From NCBI GenBank assembly GCA_007115705.1, contig QXEO01000236.1, forward strand, positions 4,871,434 to 4,935,433: a stretch of 64,000 bases of DNA, written 5' to 3'. Shown in pieces: positions 34,282-44,760 of the stretch. The translations under genes were made by a program, and so were the position numbers. Positions within the stretch are counted from its first letter, which is position 1, and each line of letters opens with the position of its first letter. This stretch comes from Dactylis glomerata. Taxonomy: Eukaryota; Streptophyta; Magnoliopsida; Poales; Poaceae. A model generated the notes under the pieces. That model did not search any database. It saw only the letters and a program-made list of their open reading frames with translations, and had not been told where the DNA came from.

Positions 34282-35898
34282 TCATGTGTCATCGTCGTTT
34301 GCTGCATTCGCGGTGATGTATGCCGCGGTTGCCATGATCGCGGCTTCCTTGGTTTTGGGCAGCAGATCTGCTTCATTGAAATCCGCCTCCAGGTTTCGGG
34401 CGACATTGTGTATGTTGGCCCTAGGCAAAATACAGGACCGTGTCCTATGTTGGACACTTGACGAATAGTGGGACGATAGTGCGACCCATCTTCTGCTGGA
34501 CGCGTCGGCCTCGTCCCTGCGTCTCTCCAAGATGCGCCTGTCAGCGCTGATCTGATCCTTCTGTTCCTGGACGACGAATCGGAGTGCTGCTAACTCCTGC
34601 AGGCTCGGGTTGGCGCCCATGTCTGTTTCACCCGCGTACACTCTCCTTGCGTACCGGATCTGGTCTTGTGTGATGAACTGTCGACCGGTATTGGACCGGT
34701 TTCGACCGTCGTTGGCTCTGTTCTCATTGCCATCTCCGTGCGATTCCATCATGCAGTGCCCTCCGAACGATGGGGGCGAATCGCTGATCTCTCCCAGCGC
34801 TGGAGGATAGATCTCGTCGCATCTGGGGTAAGATTCGACTTTAACCAAAAGGTCAGAGTCGTAATCGACCATGTATTCATTGCTTGACGTTACAGATCCG
34901 CTCGAGCACGAGCTATCTAAGTTGCCTATCTTCCCTTTAGCTTCGGGGTAGACGTCATCGTCGTCTGAGCATGTGTAATCTGAGTACAACCCTTCGACGT
35001 AATCAGGGTCGTAGGGCGAAGTACGGAGCGTGAGGGCGTTGAGAGCCCGTTCGCACTCTGATATTGTCGGGTAGACAGCTGCAGTGCCTCCCCGAGGATC
35101 TTCACATCTGGCTATCTCGTGAGACGAGAAATCTCCGGCGCCCACAAAGTGGTATGCGTCGCAATCGGCGCAGTAGGCGGTGGCTGGGGATGGAGGTGGA
35201 TCTTCGAAGCCATTGGACCCTACTGATGGGTTCGAATCCTCCAGCCTTGGTTCCTCCTCCAGCGGCGCCGACGGCGCTAGCGGTGTGGTTGCCGAGGGAT
35301 TGCCCCCGGTAACTGGTGGTGTGCCTAGGGTTGTCGCAGGTGGCGCGGAATCGCCGACGGAGATTAGTTCGGCGACTCCGTTGTTGTCCACGTGGAAGCT
35401 GAACAGCCCGAAGGCCATGTCGAAACCTCCAGTGATCGCCGAAACTGCTCCCGAGGTTGGGCCGACGATAGTCGCGGCCGGAATGAGTTCGGTGGCGCTT
35501 GACGGGGTGATGTCGATGACGATTGATTCCACGCTATTGACCTCTGGTTCCAGAGGGTTGGCGTTGATGATGGTGTCGATGTTTGCGTCGGTGTAGATCA
35601 GCACAGCGATGCCGACGGTGGTGTCGATGGCGGGGTCGATGTCGATCTTGGCGTTGGTGTCGGCGTCGATCGGCACAGCGATGCCGACGGCGGTGTCGAT
35701 GGCGGGGTTGATATCGATCTTGGCGTTTGTTGGTGATGGAGCCGGCGAATCCGTAGATCCAGATCCCGTCGTCCCCACGATCGGCGCCAATTGACGAGGT
35801 TCTACCCCGGCAATGCCCATGTTTAAGGGCTTTCGATCTAGGGAGCGCATTGGGGACCTGGCGAACTCGACGACGATCAGACGAAAGCAGAAGAACAT
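34282..35898 (-). CDS. Gypsy A gag N-terminal region, long open frame
   Basis: 538 open codons running from inside the 5' LTR (35792-35898) across the primer site into the body. The usable start may be the ATG in the LTR giving MGIAGVEPRQ, or a later one. It is acidic, with tandem copies of a segment around KIDINPAIDTAVGIAV (residues about 50-110), a C-x2-C pair (YCADCDAYH) and charged helical sequence near RRILERRRDEAD. There is no match I can name. It lies at the gag position and runs out near ANAANDDDT. Separation from the gag core by stops may be damage. Confidence 0.6.
   Translation of the reverse strand: MFFCFRLIVVEFARSPMRSLDRKPLNMGIAGVEPRQLAPIVGTTGSGSTDSPAPSPTNAKIDINPAIDTAVGIAVPIDADTNAKIDIDPAIDTTVGIAVLIYTDANIDTIINANPLEPEVNSVESIVIDITPSSATELIPAATIVGPTSGAVSAITGGFDMAFGLFSFHVDNNGVAELISVGDSAPPATTLGTPPVTGGNPSATTPLAPSAPLEEEPRLEDSNPSVGSNGFEDPPPSPATAYCADCDAYHFVGAGDFSSHEIARCEDPRGGTAAVYPTISECERALNALTLRTSPYDPDYVEGLYSDYTCSDDDDVYPEAKGKIGNLDSSCSSGSVTSSNEYMVDYDSDLLVKVESYPRCDEIYPPALGEISDSPPSFGGHCMMESHGDGNENRANDGRNRSNTGRQFITQDQIRYARRVYAGETDMGANPSLQELAALRFVVQEQKDQISADRRILERRRDEADASSRRWVALSSHYSSSVQHRTRSCILPRANIHNVARNLEADFNEADLLPKTKEAAIMATAAYITANAANDDDT
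35772..35790 (-). other. Primer-binding site of Gypsy A
   Basis: Directly after the 5' LTR on the minus strand: TTGGCGCCGATCGTGGGGAC. The first eight bases, TGGCGCCG, match the tRNA-Asp-type site seen in X1 and X2; the rest diverges. Confidence 0.6.
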
Positions 35899-36361
35899 GG
35901 GATTTTACCCAGGTTCGGCCCCCTTGGTAGGGTAAAGACCTACGTCCTGCTTGTCTGACTTTGTATTGATGGGGTGGCTTTGATAGAGGTGTTACAATGG
36001 TGGCGTAGATTGGATCTAGCCGAACCAGAGAGCTCTGAGTATCGAGCGCTCCGGCGTGAGGTGGGTGGAAAAGTGTCTAGCCCCTACTACGTTCTCCCTC
36101 CCAACCTTTTATATGCGAAGGTTGGGTCTCAGGATTGTTCTCCAAGTTGATTACAAATCGGATTAGTTAGAATCAACCCTAAACGAGTCCTATTTCGACT
36201 AAGTCTCCGTCTTCGAGTCTTTATCTTGTACACCAAGTTACGTCCCTGGGCCGCGCCAGGCCGTCATCTTCATGGGCTTTGCGATTCCTTCAACGGTATC
36301 CTCCCTGGGCCGAAAAGCCAGGTAGGCGAATGTCGAGGGCCCATTTATCATTCCTTCGTCA
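35792..36361 (-). repeat. 5' LTR of Gypsy A
   Basis: 570 bp, TGACGAGG to CTTCGTCA, partner of 14503-15072. Confidence 0.95.
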
Positions 36362-36594
36362 GTGTGCGTGGCGGAGGATGTGTGTTCCTAAGAAAGATGG
36401 TGGGATGGGTTTTTCGTGATCTTTGCGCCTTTAACTTGGCTATGTTAGCAAAGCAAACATGAAAGTCTTATTTCCAACACAAACACTTTATGTGCTCAAG
36501 TTTTGAGGGCCAATTATTGTCCTGATATAATTTTATAATGCAGGACCCAAAAGTGGCTCTTCTTTTACTTGGCGGAGTATAGTGGTCGGGATTC

Positions 36595-37018
36595 CGCAAA
36601 ATGCTATTAGGACCCGGGCACCATGAAGCCCTTTTATTTAAATGCCAAAAAGTTCAAATTTTAAATCTTTAAAAAAATTCAAAAAAAATATCTGGATATA
36701 GCCAACTGTATACACTATGATTGTGCAACTTTTCAATATGAAATACCTTGTCATGTAGGCTCAGCAAAAAAGATAAAGTGGTCAAAATTTGAAAGGAAAA
36801 AAAATATATACTGTTCATGCTCCCAGATCTGGTTTTTTGTTATTTTTATCGAGGACACAATACAATGTATTTTGAATTAAAATTTTGTACAATCATAGTG
36901 TATGAAGTTGTCTACAACCAGGTATTTTTGTTTAATTTTTTTGAAACTTTGAAATTTGAAATTTTTTGTGGTTCAAAAAACGGGCTCCACTGAGCCCGTC
37001 CACCAAAACGACGCTCTC
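36595..37018. mobile_element. Mutator-like foldback MITE inside the LINE
   Basis: A 9-bp target duplication TCGGGATTC at 36586-36594 and 37019-37027 restores the LINE frame (GI|QTFRRGHIWRV). The body is a large imperfect inverted repeat: ACACTATGATTGTGCAAC near 36711 pairs with the region near 36890. The ends are diverged but both carry GGGC-rich segments. The 9-bp duplication points to the Mutator superfamily. Confidence 0.8.
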
Positions 37019-37136
37019 TCGGGATTCAGACTTTTAGAAGAGGTCATATTTGGAGAGTGGCCAATGGAAGAAGTATTGATATTTGGAAGGGTCATTTGGT
37101 TTCAGGATTGATGTCAACAAAAATTGAAACAAATAA

Positions 37137-37575
37137 GGCCCTGTTCGTTTAATCCCTAACAGGCAGGGATCGGCCTGGATTGCGGCCCGATGCCGGGTTT
37201 CCAGCCCGGCGAGGTTTTTTTTCCAGCACGTTGAATTTTACGTCTTCGTTTAGCCCCTGGCGGGATTACAGCCCGGCCCATCCCGTCCAATTCTTCCTTG
37301 CTTGTCTTGGAAAAATATTCTCCCCACCAGACCCGTGGAAGAATATCCACGACGCGCGAGAGAGAGGAGTGACGAGCGCCCGGGCTGCATGGCTGCGTTG
37401 CACGTGTAGCATATCAGGGATTAACCGAACGGGCAAGAAAAGTAAAGGGATAATTAAAGAGGGGTTAATGAGGGTTGGTGGGGATTGGGTGTATCCGTGT
37501 ATGGACGGGATCAACCCATTCCCTGTCTGGATTAAATCCACGTCTGGTTTTGTTCCCATGAAAACGAACGAGGCC
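37137..37575. mobile_element. Tourist (PIF/Harbinger) MITE inside the LINE
   Basis: The ends are GGCCCTGTTCGTTT and AAACGAACGAGGCC, an inverted repeat, flanked by TAA at 37134-37136 and 37576-37578. Length is 439 bp. Confidence 0.88.
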
Positions 37576-38719
37576 TAAAGGACAGGTTTTACAGAGGGTT
37601 TACTCCATTTGGTTGATGATTTGATTGATCCAATCACAGTCATGGGATGTGGTCCAAATTAGTGATATTTTTAATCGTTTGGAGTCCTGATGTATACTGC
37701 AAATTCCAATCAGTCCTAACCTTGAAGATGATTTTATTGTTTGGCATAAAACAAAATCTTATACTTTCTCGGTAAGATCGACTTATTTCACCGAATGGGA
37801 ACACCAATATGCGGGAAGATTAAAAAGACAAGATGGGCAAGGTACAGTAAATCAAAACCCAGTGCGGGACATTCTCTGGAAATTAAAGATACCATCAAAA
37901 ATCACAAACTTTGGATGGGAGGCGTTGCATAGCCATATTCCGGGTGTGGGTATTCTGGCAAACAGACATATCAAGGTTTCACCGACCTGCCCTATCTGCA
38001 AACAAGGAGTAGAAGACATCCGTCATCTGATGATTACTTGTATGAGAGCAAAGGAGATTTGGCGATGCTTGGGTTTAGACGAGGTGATATCTCAACCTGT
38101 TAACCTGGACATGCTCAGTAATCATTGAAGAATTGCTTACAAGTTCCACGCAAAGGTCTCTAGTTCTCTGGCAATTGGGACTAAACGAATCAGTCTTGGT
38201 AGCAGCATGGTATATCTGGTGGCAACGAAGAGAAGAGGTAAGAGTGTTGCAACAGCGGCTCCGTCAGCTAACTCTATTCAAGCCATGAGCCCCTGATGTT
38301 GAAGGTTGAACTATGGAGCGGCAACAAAAAATATTCCCCCGAAAGTAATCCCATTGAGCAAGCCTCCTTCAGGTCATTATAAACTGATCTCAGGTGATTA
38401 TTGAGTCAGATTGTCTGGAACTTATCAATGCATGTAATGGCACGACTGAGCTCTGGAGTCCATTCACAGCAATTTTAGCCGACTGCTTTCAGATTTAACA
38501 AAGAATCAGCTCAAAAACCTTCAGACATTGTCCAAGGAATTCCAACAAAGTGGCGCATAATCTAGCAAAATCAAGTTTTGATTCTGATTGAATTTTTCTT
38601 TGGGATGGCGATCCACCTATCTCAGTTGAATGATGTAATGAACGATGTATCTGTCTTTGAGATTTGAATAAAATGCACCTTTGCTAAAAAAAGAGAGAGG
38701 GAGAGATCAAGTAGACATC

Positions 38720-39322
38720 CAGATATATCCAGACCACCAGGTGTTCTTTGACCGAAAGAACAACAGGGCGTGGAATCAAAATAGACAAGAAAACAGGATA
38801 AACTGATAATTATCTATGAATCAAACAACTTCTCCGGGTGAAGATAGTCAACAGTTGGAGAGTCATTCCCTAACTTCCGAACCTCCGGTGGTCAGTGTTC
38901 TTCAGCTAAAGCTCCATTATTTCAGGTATATACAATGCCCCAAGTAATTCTTAGGCAGTAGAACTATAGCATTAGTGGATATGATACACGTAGGTACATA
39001 ACGCTACTACGGTTAAGAAGTGACAAAAGGTGGTGATGGCGAACGCAGTATAACATCAACCGTGGACACAGGGAATGGCACGGATGATGCTTCAGCTCCT
39101 TACAAATTCTTCGCAGGTTCAAAGCTATCTTCTTCTCCAAGATCCTAGAGGCAGACTTGAGGTTGGGTTAGTGCCAGTGTGGAGTAGGAGAAGCCCTGCA
39201 TTGAAACAAGGTTCATGTCTTATAAGTCGTATGCATATGTTGTACACCAAATATTTACTGCGAGAAGATGAAAATATTCAGCGTTTCAGTAAGGTCTATT
39301 TTTGGTGCTAATTATCAATTCC
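38720..39322. other. 3' flank of the WVD2-like gene
   Basis: Host sequence between the LINE end and the stop codon of the minus-strand gene. The proximal part probably holds the 3' untranslated region. Confidence 0.4.
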
Positions 39323-42300
39323 TTACTTCGGCTTTCTTCCACCAACAGACGACTTAGTGGGGGGATCTGGCTTGCCCGGTGTCAGAGATAGCCGGCGTGG
39401 TGGCGGAGGAGGTGGTGGTGGCTGCAGATCAAAGTGAGCAAAATATCAAATTCAATCTCAAGATAGACACCTTAAAAATTATTCACCCAATCATGAATAG
39501 TTTTAAAATCAATACAACGGCTATTATTCTGAAATAAAATAAAATCACATACGTTTGGTGCCCTTGTCTTTACGCTTCCAGTCGGTAAAGAAGTTGCTTT
39601 TTTTGATGCAGATACTCTAGACCCAATTGTCTCCTGAATGCCCTACAAAAGAACCATAATAACGATTACATCTTTGGTGTCTACTTCCATTCTCTGTTGT
39701 ATTATAATAACTGTAATTTGTCAGCAATAAGCTTATGATGTCAGCAATAAGCTTATGATGTAAAGTGGGAGATTGTAAAGCTTATTCAAAGACTCATAAT
39801 GAAGTGTAAGCTGTTTGCAGGACGTAATAGCATATAAATTCTGAATTTACAGCTTTTTGCAGCAACGTGCAGCTAATTTCCGCTCAAAGAAGAATTACCA
39901 GCATATAGTGAGTCAATAGAGAAGCATCCAGGATACAGGGACAACTTATCTTAACTGAAAGTAAGCATAATGCTGTAATCCATATGACCAAGGAAAACAG
40001 CATTCTGGATCTATTAGCAGCTATCACTGCTGTACTACATGCATGTATATTGGACAATAGCAACAGGCAACAAACGAAAAAAGTTCACAGTTCTTTACCT
40101 CCTTTTTTGGCTTTCTGGCGTTCTCGACCACTCGATTGGCTCTCACACTCGAAGACAAGATTTTCCTTGGAGGAAGATTGACAGAACTACATAATTAAGA
40201 ATAATTGTTGTTATAGCAGTTACGACTAAACAATTCTGACAGTCCAAAGCACTACAGCTCCATAATAAAATTAGTACCTTGATTTTTGTTTTCCACCAAC
40301 TCGAAGTTCCAACCTTTCTTGGACATAGCTGGTAAATAAATAAATAATGCAAAAGTAAGCTATCAAAATATGTACATCACAATTAATTGAGCATATTTGA
40401 ATACGTTCGTGAAGGTACCTTTTCATTTCTGGCTTGGCTTTAACAAGATTTGGAGTAACTGCCTTTTTGGGAGTAGCCTGCATGAGGAACAGAGAAGTAA
40501 TAGTCATAAATATATGTGCTTCATTATTTTTCATTCATGGTAGCCTGAAACAAGGAGTTAACCCCTTTCAGCATATTTAAGGAAATGCGATTAATGCCAT
40601 GTTATGCTAAGAGAAGGGATTGGAACGTACTGCTATGACCATAGCACCATTCGAGTTACCCGACATTCCTCTCAACCTTATAGGTGTTTTTTGGTCCAAT
40701 TTTAGGCTACTCGCTTTGGCAGTAGGACGATTTTCTTCTGTTGAAGGGCGACAAGGAGTGATGGCAGCAGCATGCTTTGGTGCACTTTCCCTGCTGAGGC
40801 GTCGTTCAGGAGTCGAAGGGCAACAGGGGGCACCAGCATTCGCATGCTTAAGCACAGAATCTCTGGCAACAGGGCGTCTCTCAGCAGTAGAAGGTCTGCG
40901 AAGATGAACAACATTGGCAAGCTTTGGTGCAGTTTCTCTGGAAACAGGGCGTCTCTCAGCAGTTGAAGGCCGGCGTAGAGGAATAACATCGCCATGTTTT
41001 GGTGCAGTTTCTCTAGTTATAGGGCGTCTCTCAGCAGTAGAAGGTCGATGCAGGCTGGCAACTTCAGCATGCTTCTGCAAAATCCCTCTCGTGACAGGGC
41101 ACCTTTCAGCACTAGATGGCCAACATGGATTGGCAATACCAACAAGCTTTGGTGCAATCTCTCGGGTTATAGGGCGCCTTTCGGCAGTAGAAGGTCGTTG
41201 TGGGGTAGCAACATTGGCATGCTTTGGTGTTAGCTCTTTGGTGATAAGGCGCCTATCAGGAGTAGATGGTCGACGTGGGGTAGCAATGTTGGCATCCTTA
41301 GGTGCCGACTCTTTGGTGATAGGACGCCTATCAGCAGTAGATGGCCTGCGTGGGGTAGCAATGTTGGCATCCTTTGGTGCCAGCCCTTTAGTTATAGGGC
41401 GCCTATCAGCAGTAGATGGTCGACGTGGGCTAGCAATGCTTGTTTGATTTGCTGCCACATTTGTAGTCGCAAGGCGTCTTTCAGCAGCGGAGGGGCGACA
41501 TGGGCTAGCCATACTACCAGGGCCCCGTGAACCATCTCTGGTGACAGGTCGGCGTTCCCTAGTGGAGGGCCGTTGTGATGCTGCTGAGGAAGGTCTTCTA
41601 AGAGCTATAGCACCAGGATCCTCTTTCGTCACAAGTTTGCTTCTTCCTGTGGTGCCAATCACATTGCTGGTTGCTGCTCTTGGCTTTCGCAATGACTGAA
41701 TATCCGCAAGCTCCGTTTTCTGATTTATCACAATGGGGTTACTGGATTGAGGTCCCTGAAAATTGTTCATGAAAATATATTATTAGTTAACAAGGAAAGT
41801 TTTGTTATGGGGTTTATCATAAGTGCAGGCATTCATTTTGTGCATTGCATGACTGAGCAGTTGGTCATTTTTATGGGGTCCAGGCCACAGTGATATTTAT
41901 CATAAGACAAAGCAAATATAGATGCAAGCAGTATTTCTGAGTTCTAGAACAGACACCAAATAACGATGAAGAAGTCAATAACGTATCCAGGTTTAATGTG
42001 TCATTACCTTACTGACAAATGTTTGATCAGGAACACAACTAGAAGTCATCTTAACTGTCTTTGGAATAATTTTTGAAGCTTGACTAATTGGGGAGCATTT
42101 CTCAATAGTTCTCTTAAGATTCACCTTAGTCTCATGGGGCATCGCCAGATCATCTTGACTACATTTAGCATTTTGCTGCAACATATCCATCCTGTCGGAA
42201 CAATTTTCAACGCTTGCATTTTCTCCGGTTTCTTCGCCAATCATCTGTAAGCCTCCAACTGATGAAGAATGAGTAGCTGAGGAGATTCCATTACTTAACC

Positions 42301-43135
42301 TCTGATTATGATCATTGTAGCATCGCACTCCATGCTCAGATATGGATTCAGCTGCTATTTGTCCCATGGAATCATCAACATGTGTTCCAGATCCAGCAGG
42401 AGATGCATGCTTTGCAACTGGTTCGTCTTCTCCTGTTTGACTAGAATCACTACCATCGCCACTGTACTCTAGATTAAGCTCGGTTTGTTGGTTTTGCTGC
42501 TGTAAAGCCTTTAGCTCCCTGATCCTCTTAAAGTATTCTTCAAAGTACGCCTTCTTCTTGGCAACTAATCCACTGAATTTAACGAACTCCTCAGTACGCC
42601 TGTCATTGGTAAAGACAGACCACTTCTCCCATGCTAGCGAATCCAAATCAAATCTTCCAAAAGATATGGAACCATGGTCAAACACTTGCGCTGTTCCCTA
42701 GAAAAAGAAAAAACACACATAAGAAAAAATAGTGAGATTATTAACTAATGTGGTGATTTTACACTTACAGAAAGCAATTAGCTTCTAAAGAAGCCAGGTT
42801 CAGACTAGTAACTAATACAGAGATGTCCGACAGTAGTTAGCATGAACTTCTAGCAGTTTCAGATGCATCAGCTAGATAGGCAATTCTTAGTCTATCATCA
42901 ATCTTTACTTTTACTGAGCATAGTATATGTTGATAAAAAATAAACAGTTCCTTGACACATAGATATACCTAGAATACAGTAATTAACATGGAATGGATGG
43001 TCATTTCATCATATCAGGTAATTTTTTGGTCTAAAATTACAGATACCATGAACAAGGCATTACCTGAGAACTATCCTGCACGGGCGAATCCTCATGCGGC
43101 CATGCAAAACAGTTTTGATTGACTTCTGTCGCCAT
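39323..43135 (-). CDS. WVD2-like/TPX2-family-like protein with a 25-residue repeat array, eight coding exons
   Basis: Coding exons: 43135-43064, 42697-42008, 41755-40631, 40477-40419, 40328-40278, 40165-40099, 39642-39553 and 39421-39323. All junctions are GT-AG and phases agree, giving 750 residues with no stop, so the gene looks functional. The start MATEVNQNCFAWPHE and the block GSISFGRFDLDSLAWEKWSV, with KKKAYFEEYFKRIREL, match the N-terminus of plant WVD2-like proteins, which bind and bundle microtubules. Exon 3 is almost wholly 25-residue repeats of the RPSTAERRP type, basic and rich in possible SP/TP-like phosphorylation sites. Later exons add VQERLELRVGG and a proline run (eight P) before RRLSLTPGKP and the end GRKPK. 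A classical TPX2 KLEEK helix was not seen. A 5' untranslated exon probably lies near 44150-44400. Confidence 0.85.
40650..41570 (-). repeat. 75-bp coding tandem repeat (25-residue units) in exon 3
   Basis: About twelve units with the core RPSTAERRP[IV][TS][RK], then APKHANVATP-like sequence. Unit length is 25 residues (one unit of 24). Divergence between units is moderate and no unit has a frameshift, so the array is under coding constraint. Confidence 0.92.
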
Positions 43136-44760
43136 AGTATATTGCACGTCTAATTCATTACAGTTGTAATTTCTGCTACCAAACCCTGCAAAATCAAACC
43201 AGCCATAATCATAAGTAGAAAGCCACACCTGACGTTTCATTTACACAGTCCAGCAGAAGATTACTATCGAAAGTTATCTACTCCCTCCGACTCATAATAC
43301 TCTTCGCTAATATAGATGTATCTAGACATATTTTAATGGTAGATACATCCGTATTAGCGAAGAGTAATATGGGTCGGAGGGAGTACTGTTTTTTAGAACT
43401 ATCTAGTTTTTTGCAGAATCAAATATCTAGAGCTAGGTCCACTAGAATCTCCAATCCGACTAACCCCCAAGGTTTTATTCCAACCGGTGACGTCTCAGAT
43501 AAGAACAAGCGCTATCTAACAAGGAAGAATGGTATCCTTGCCGTGAATAGCAACTTTAATTGGACTAACATTAGTAAAAGGCTAGAAAACAATATCACCA
43601 CTCATCCCGCATAACATGGTATAAATTCCCCCAAATTCCACTATCCTGGAATCAATAATTATCAACGCCGCAAATTAATTCACGAATCGTGGTCAGTTCC
43701 AACTGCAGCGTTGGGCCCTTAACACCTACCCTCCGAAGAGAACATGTCACCAACACGAAATTTCCGAAATAATCTACATCCGACAACTAGTCAACAAACA
43801 AGTAAGCGCAACCCCACGGAAAAAGATTGCACTGTTTTACCCCAACCAAGACGAGTTCTTGAAATTGGAGCTTCCGAGTGGTAAATTTTGAAAAAGAAGC
43901 GAGCAAACAAAGCGCTTGAAGAGAGCCGCAAGAACGAATGGTCGTTCAACTACTTAAAACCCAAGCTAATCACAGCCAAATCTAGAATCTTTTGAAGGAA
44001 ATTTTTGCAGGAATCGCGCCCGAGATTACGCTCTTGCCAAGTTAAGGAGGGCGGATCTAGACGGCGCGCAGGGTGCGCACCCGAAATTTGCGGGGATCAC
44101 TTCGGGTTTAAGCGAGCAATCAGCGGACGAGTAAAAGGAAAGCTCGTACCTCAAGAACCCGCCCAAGATTGCGGACGGAGCGGAGCCAGGCGACGAGGGA
44201 GGTCTAGGGCGCGGCGGCGGTACGCTCCAGGGGAGATTCTAGACCCGCATTGGGCCGGGCTGGAGCTCCGGGTAGGCCAGAGCAAGAGGAAAGGTGCAGG
44301 GTGGTGGAGTACGAGACTGCGGTCCGGGTAGGCAGCCCTGCAGTTGAGCACGGGCCGGGACTCCGCCGCCTGCCAGGAACCGGAAGTCGATCCGGCGCCT
44401 CAGATCCGGGGAAGGGGGGAACTGCTGCTGCCTCCGCACTGTCGCCTCCCTTCTTCTTCTTCTGGTGGCGAGGCGAGGCGAGGCCCCCGTGCTCTGTGCT
44501 CTGGCTTTGCCTACGCTACGGTTGGGCGTAGCGAGAGGGAGGTAGTAGCTGTCGCCGATTTGATTTGTTTCTAGCCTGATGAGTCTACCGCGGCTGGTGA
44601 TGGCAGTGTACGGCGGCGTTATTGCGACGGGGAAGGGGAGCGGGGCATGGATTCTTTCCTTGAGGCCGGATTAGGTGCGGGTTAGCGAGGGGGGAGAGTG
44701 TGAGTGTCAAGGTACTAACCGTTGCGGCCAAAGGGGCCACTCTGGGTTTTTTAGAATAGA
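43136..44760 (-). promoter_or_regulatory. 5' untranslated region, first intron and promoter of the WVD2-like gene
   Basis: An acceptor TTGATTTTGCAG near 43190 opens the first coding exon. A donor GAG|GTACGAG at about 44147 closes a probable non-coding exon in the GC-rich block 44150-44550. A Stowaway MITE lies in the intron. No unambiguous TATA box was fixed. Confidence 0.5.
43281..43383. mobile_element. Stowaway MITE, 103 bp
   Basis: The ends are CTCCCTCCGACTC and GGTCGGAGGGAG with TA on both sides (43279-43280, 43384-43385). It folds nearly completely (CTCTTCGCTAATA pairs with TATTAGCGAAGAG). Confidence 0.95.

Larger units (their letters stand above)
14503..36361 (-). mobile_element. Ty3/Gypsy LTR retrotransposon A (Tat-like), with nested element X1
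   Basis: It has two 570-bp LTRs starting TGACGAGG and ending CTTCGTCA, and 5-bp target duplications GTGTG at 14498-14502 and 36362-36366. The orientation is minus: 5' LTR right, then primer site, gag, protease, RT/RNase H, integrase, repeat-rich spacer, antisense gene, 61-bp repeats and 3' LTR. RT precedes integrase, which defines Ty3/Gypsy. An extra gene between pol and the 3' LTR is characteristic of the Tat lineage. Without X1 it would be about 14.5 kb. By hand count the LTRs differ at about 14 of 570 positions, mostly transitions, suggesting insertion about one million years ago at the usual grass LTR rate. All coding regions are broken. Confidence 0.95.
36362..38590 (+). pseudogene. LINE reverse transcriptase tail, zinc-finger and RNase H remnants
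   Basis: Continues the LINE sentence broken at 14502: CVPKKDGGMGFRDL, then FNLAMLAKQ, then WRVANGRSIDIW (after a MITE). The frame 37862-38128 is the RT-associated zinc-binding domain: ILWKLKIPSKITNFGWEALH, then CPICKQGVEDIRHL and C-x-R-A-x-x-IW. RNase H traces follow (SQVIIESDCLELINACNG, then VAHNLAKSSF) with several stops. Two MITEs cut it at 36595-37018 and 37137-37575. Confidence 0.82.
14257..38703 (+). mobile_element. 5'-truncated LINE, split by Gypsy element A and two MITEs
   Basis: A 16-bp target duplication AGATCAAGTAGACATC lies at 14241-14256 and 38704-38719. The LINE body is 14257-14502 plus 36367-38703, with the Gypsy element between. The 3' end is A-rich (GCTAAAAAAAG near 38690). 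Coding remnants in order: the RT tail (about 14340-14502), RT continuation with GGMGFRDLCAFNLAMLAKQ (36367-36460), an RT-associated zinc finger (37862-38128) and an RNase H remnant (about 38190-38590). The 5' part of the LINE is missing, as is usual for target-primed insertions. Confidence 0.88.

Noticed and set aside
40914..41447. Plus-strand frame of 177 codons opposite the WVD2-like exon 3
   Set aside because: A shadow of the 75-bp coding repeat, whose minus-strand reading is the real one.
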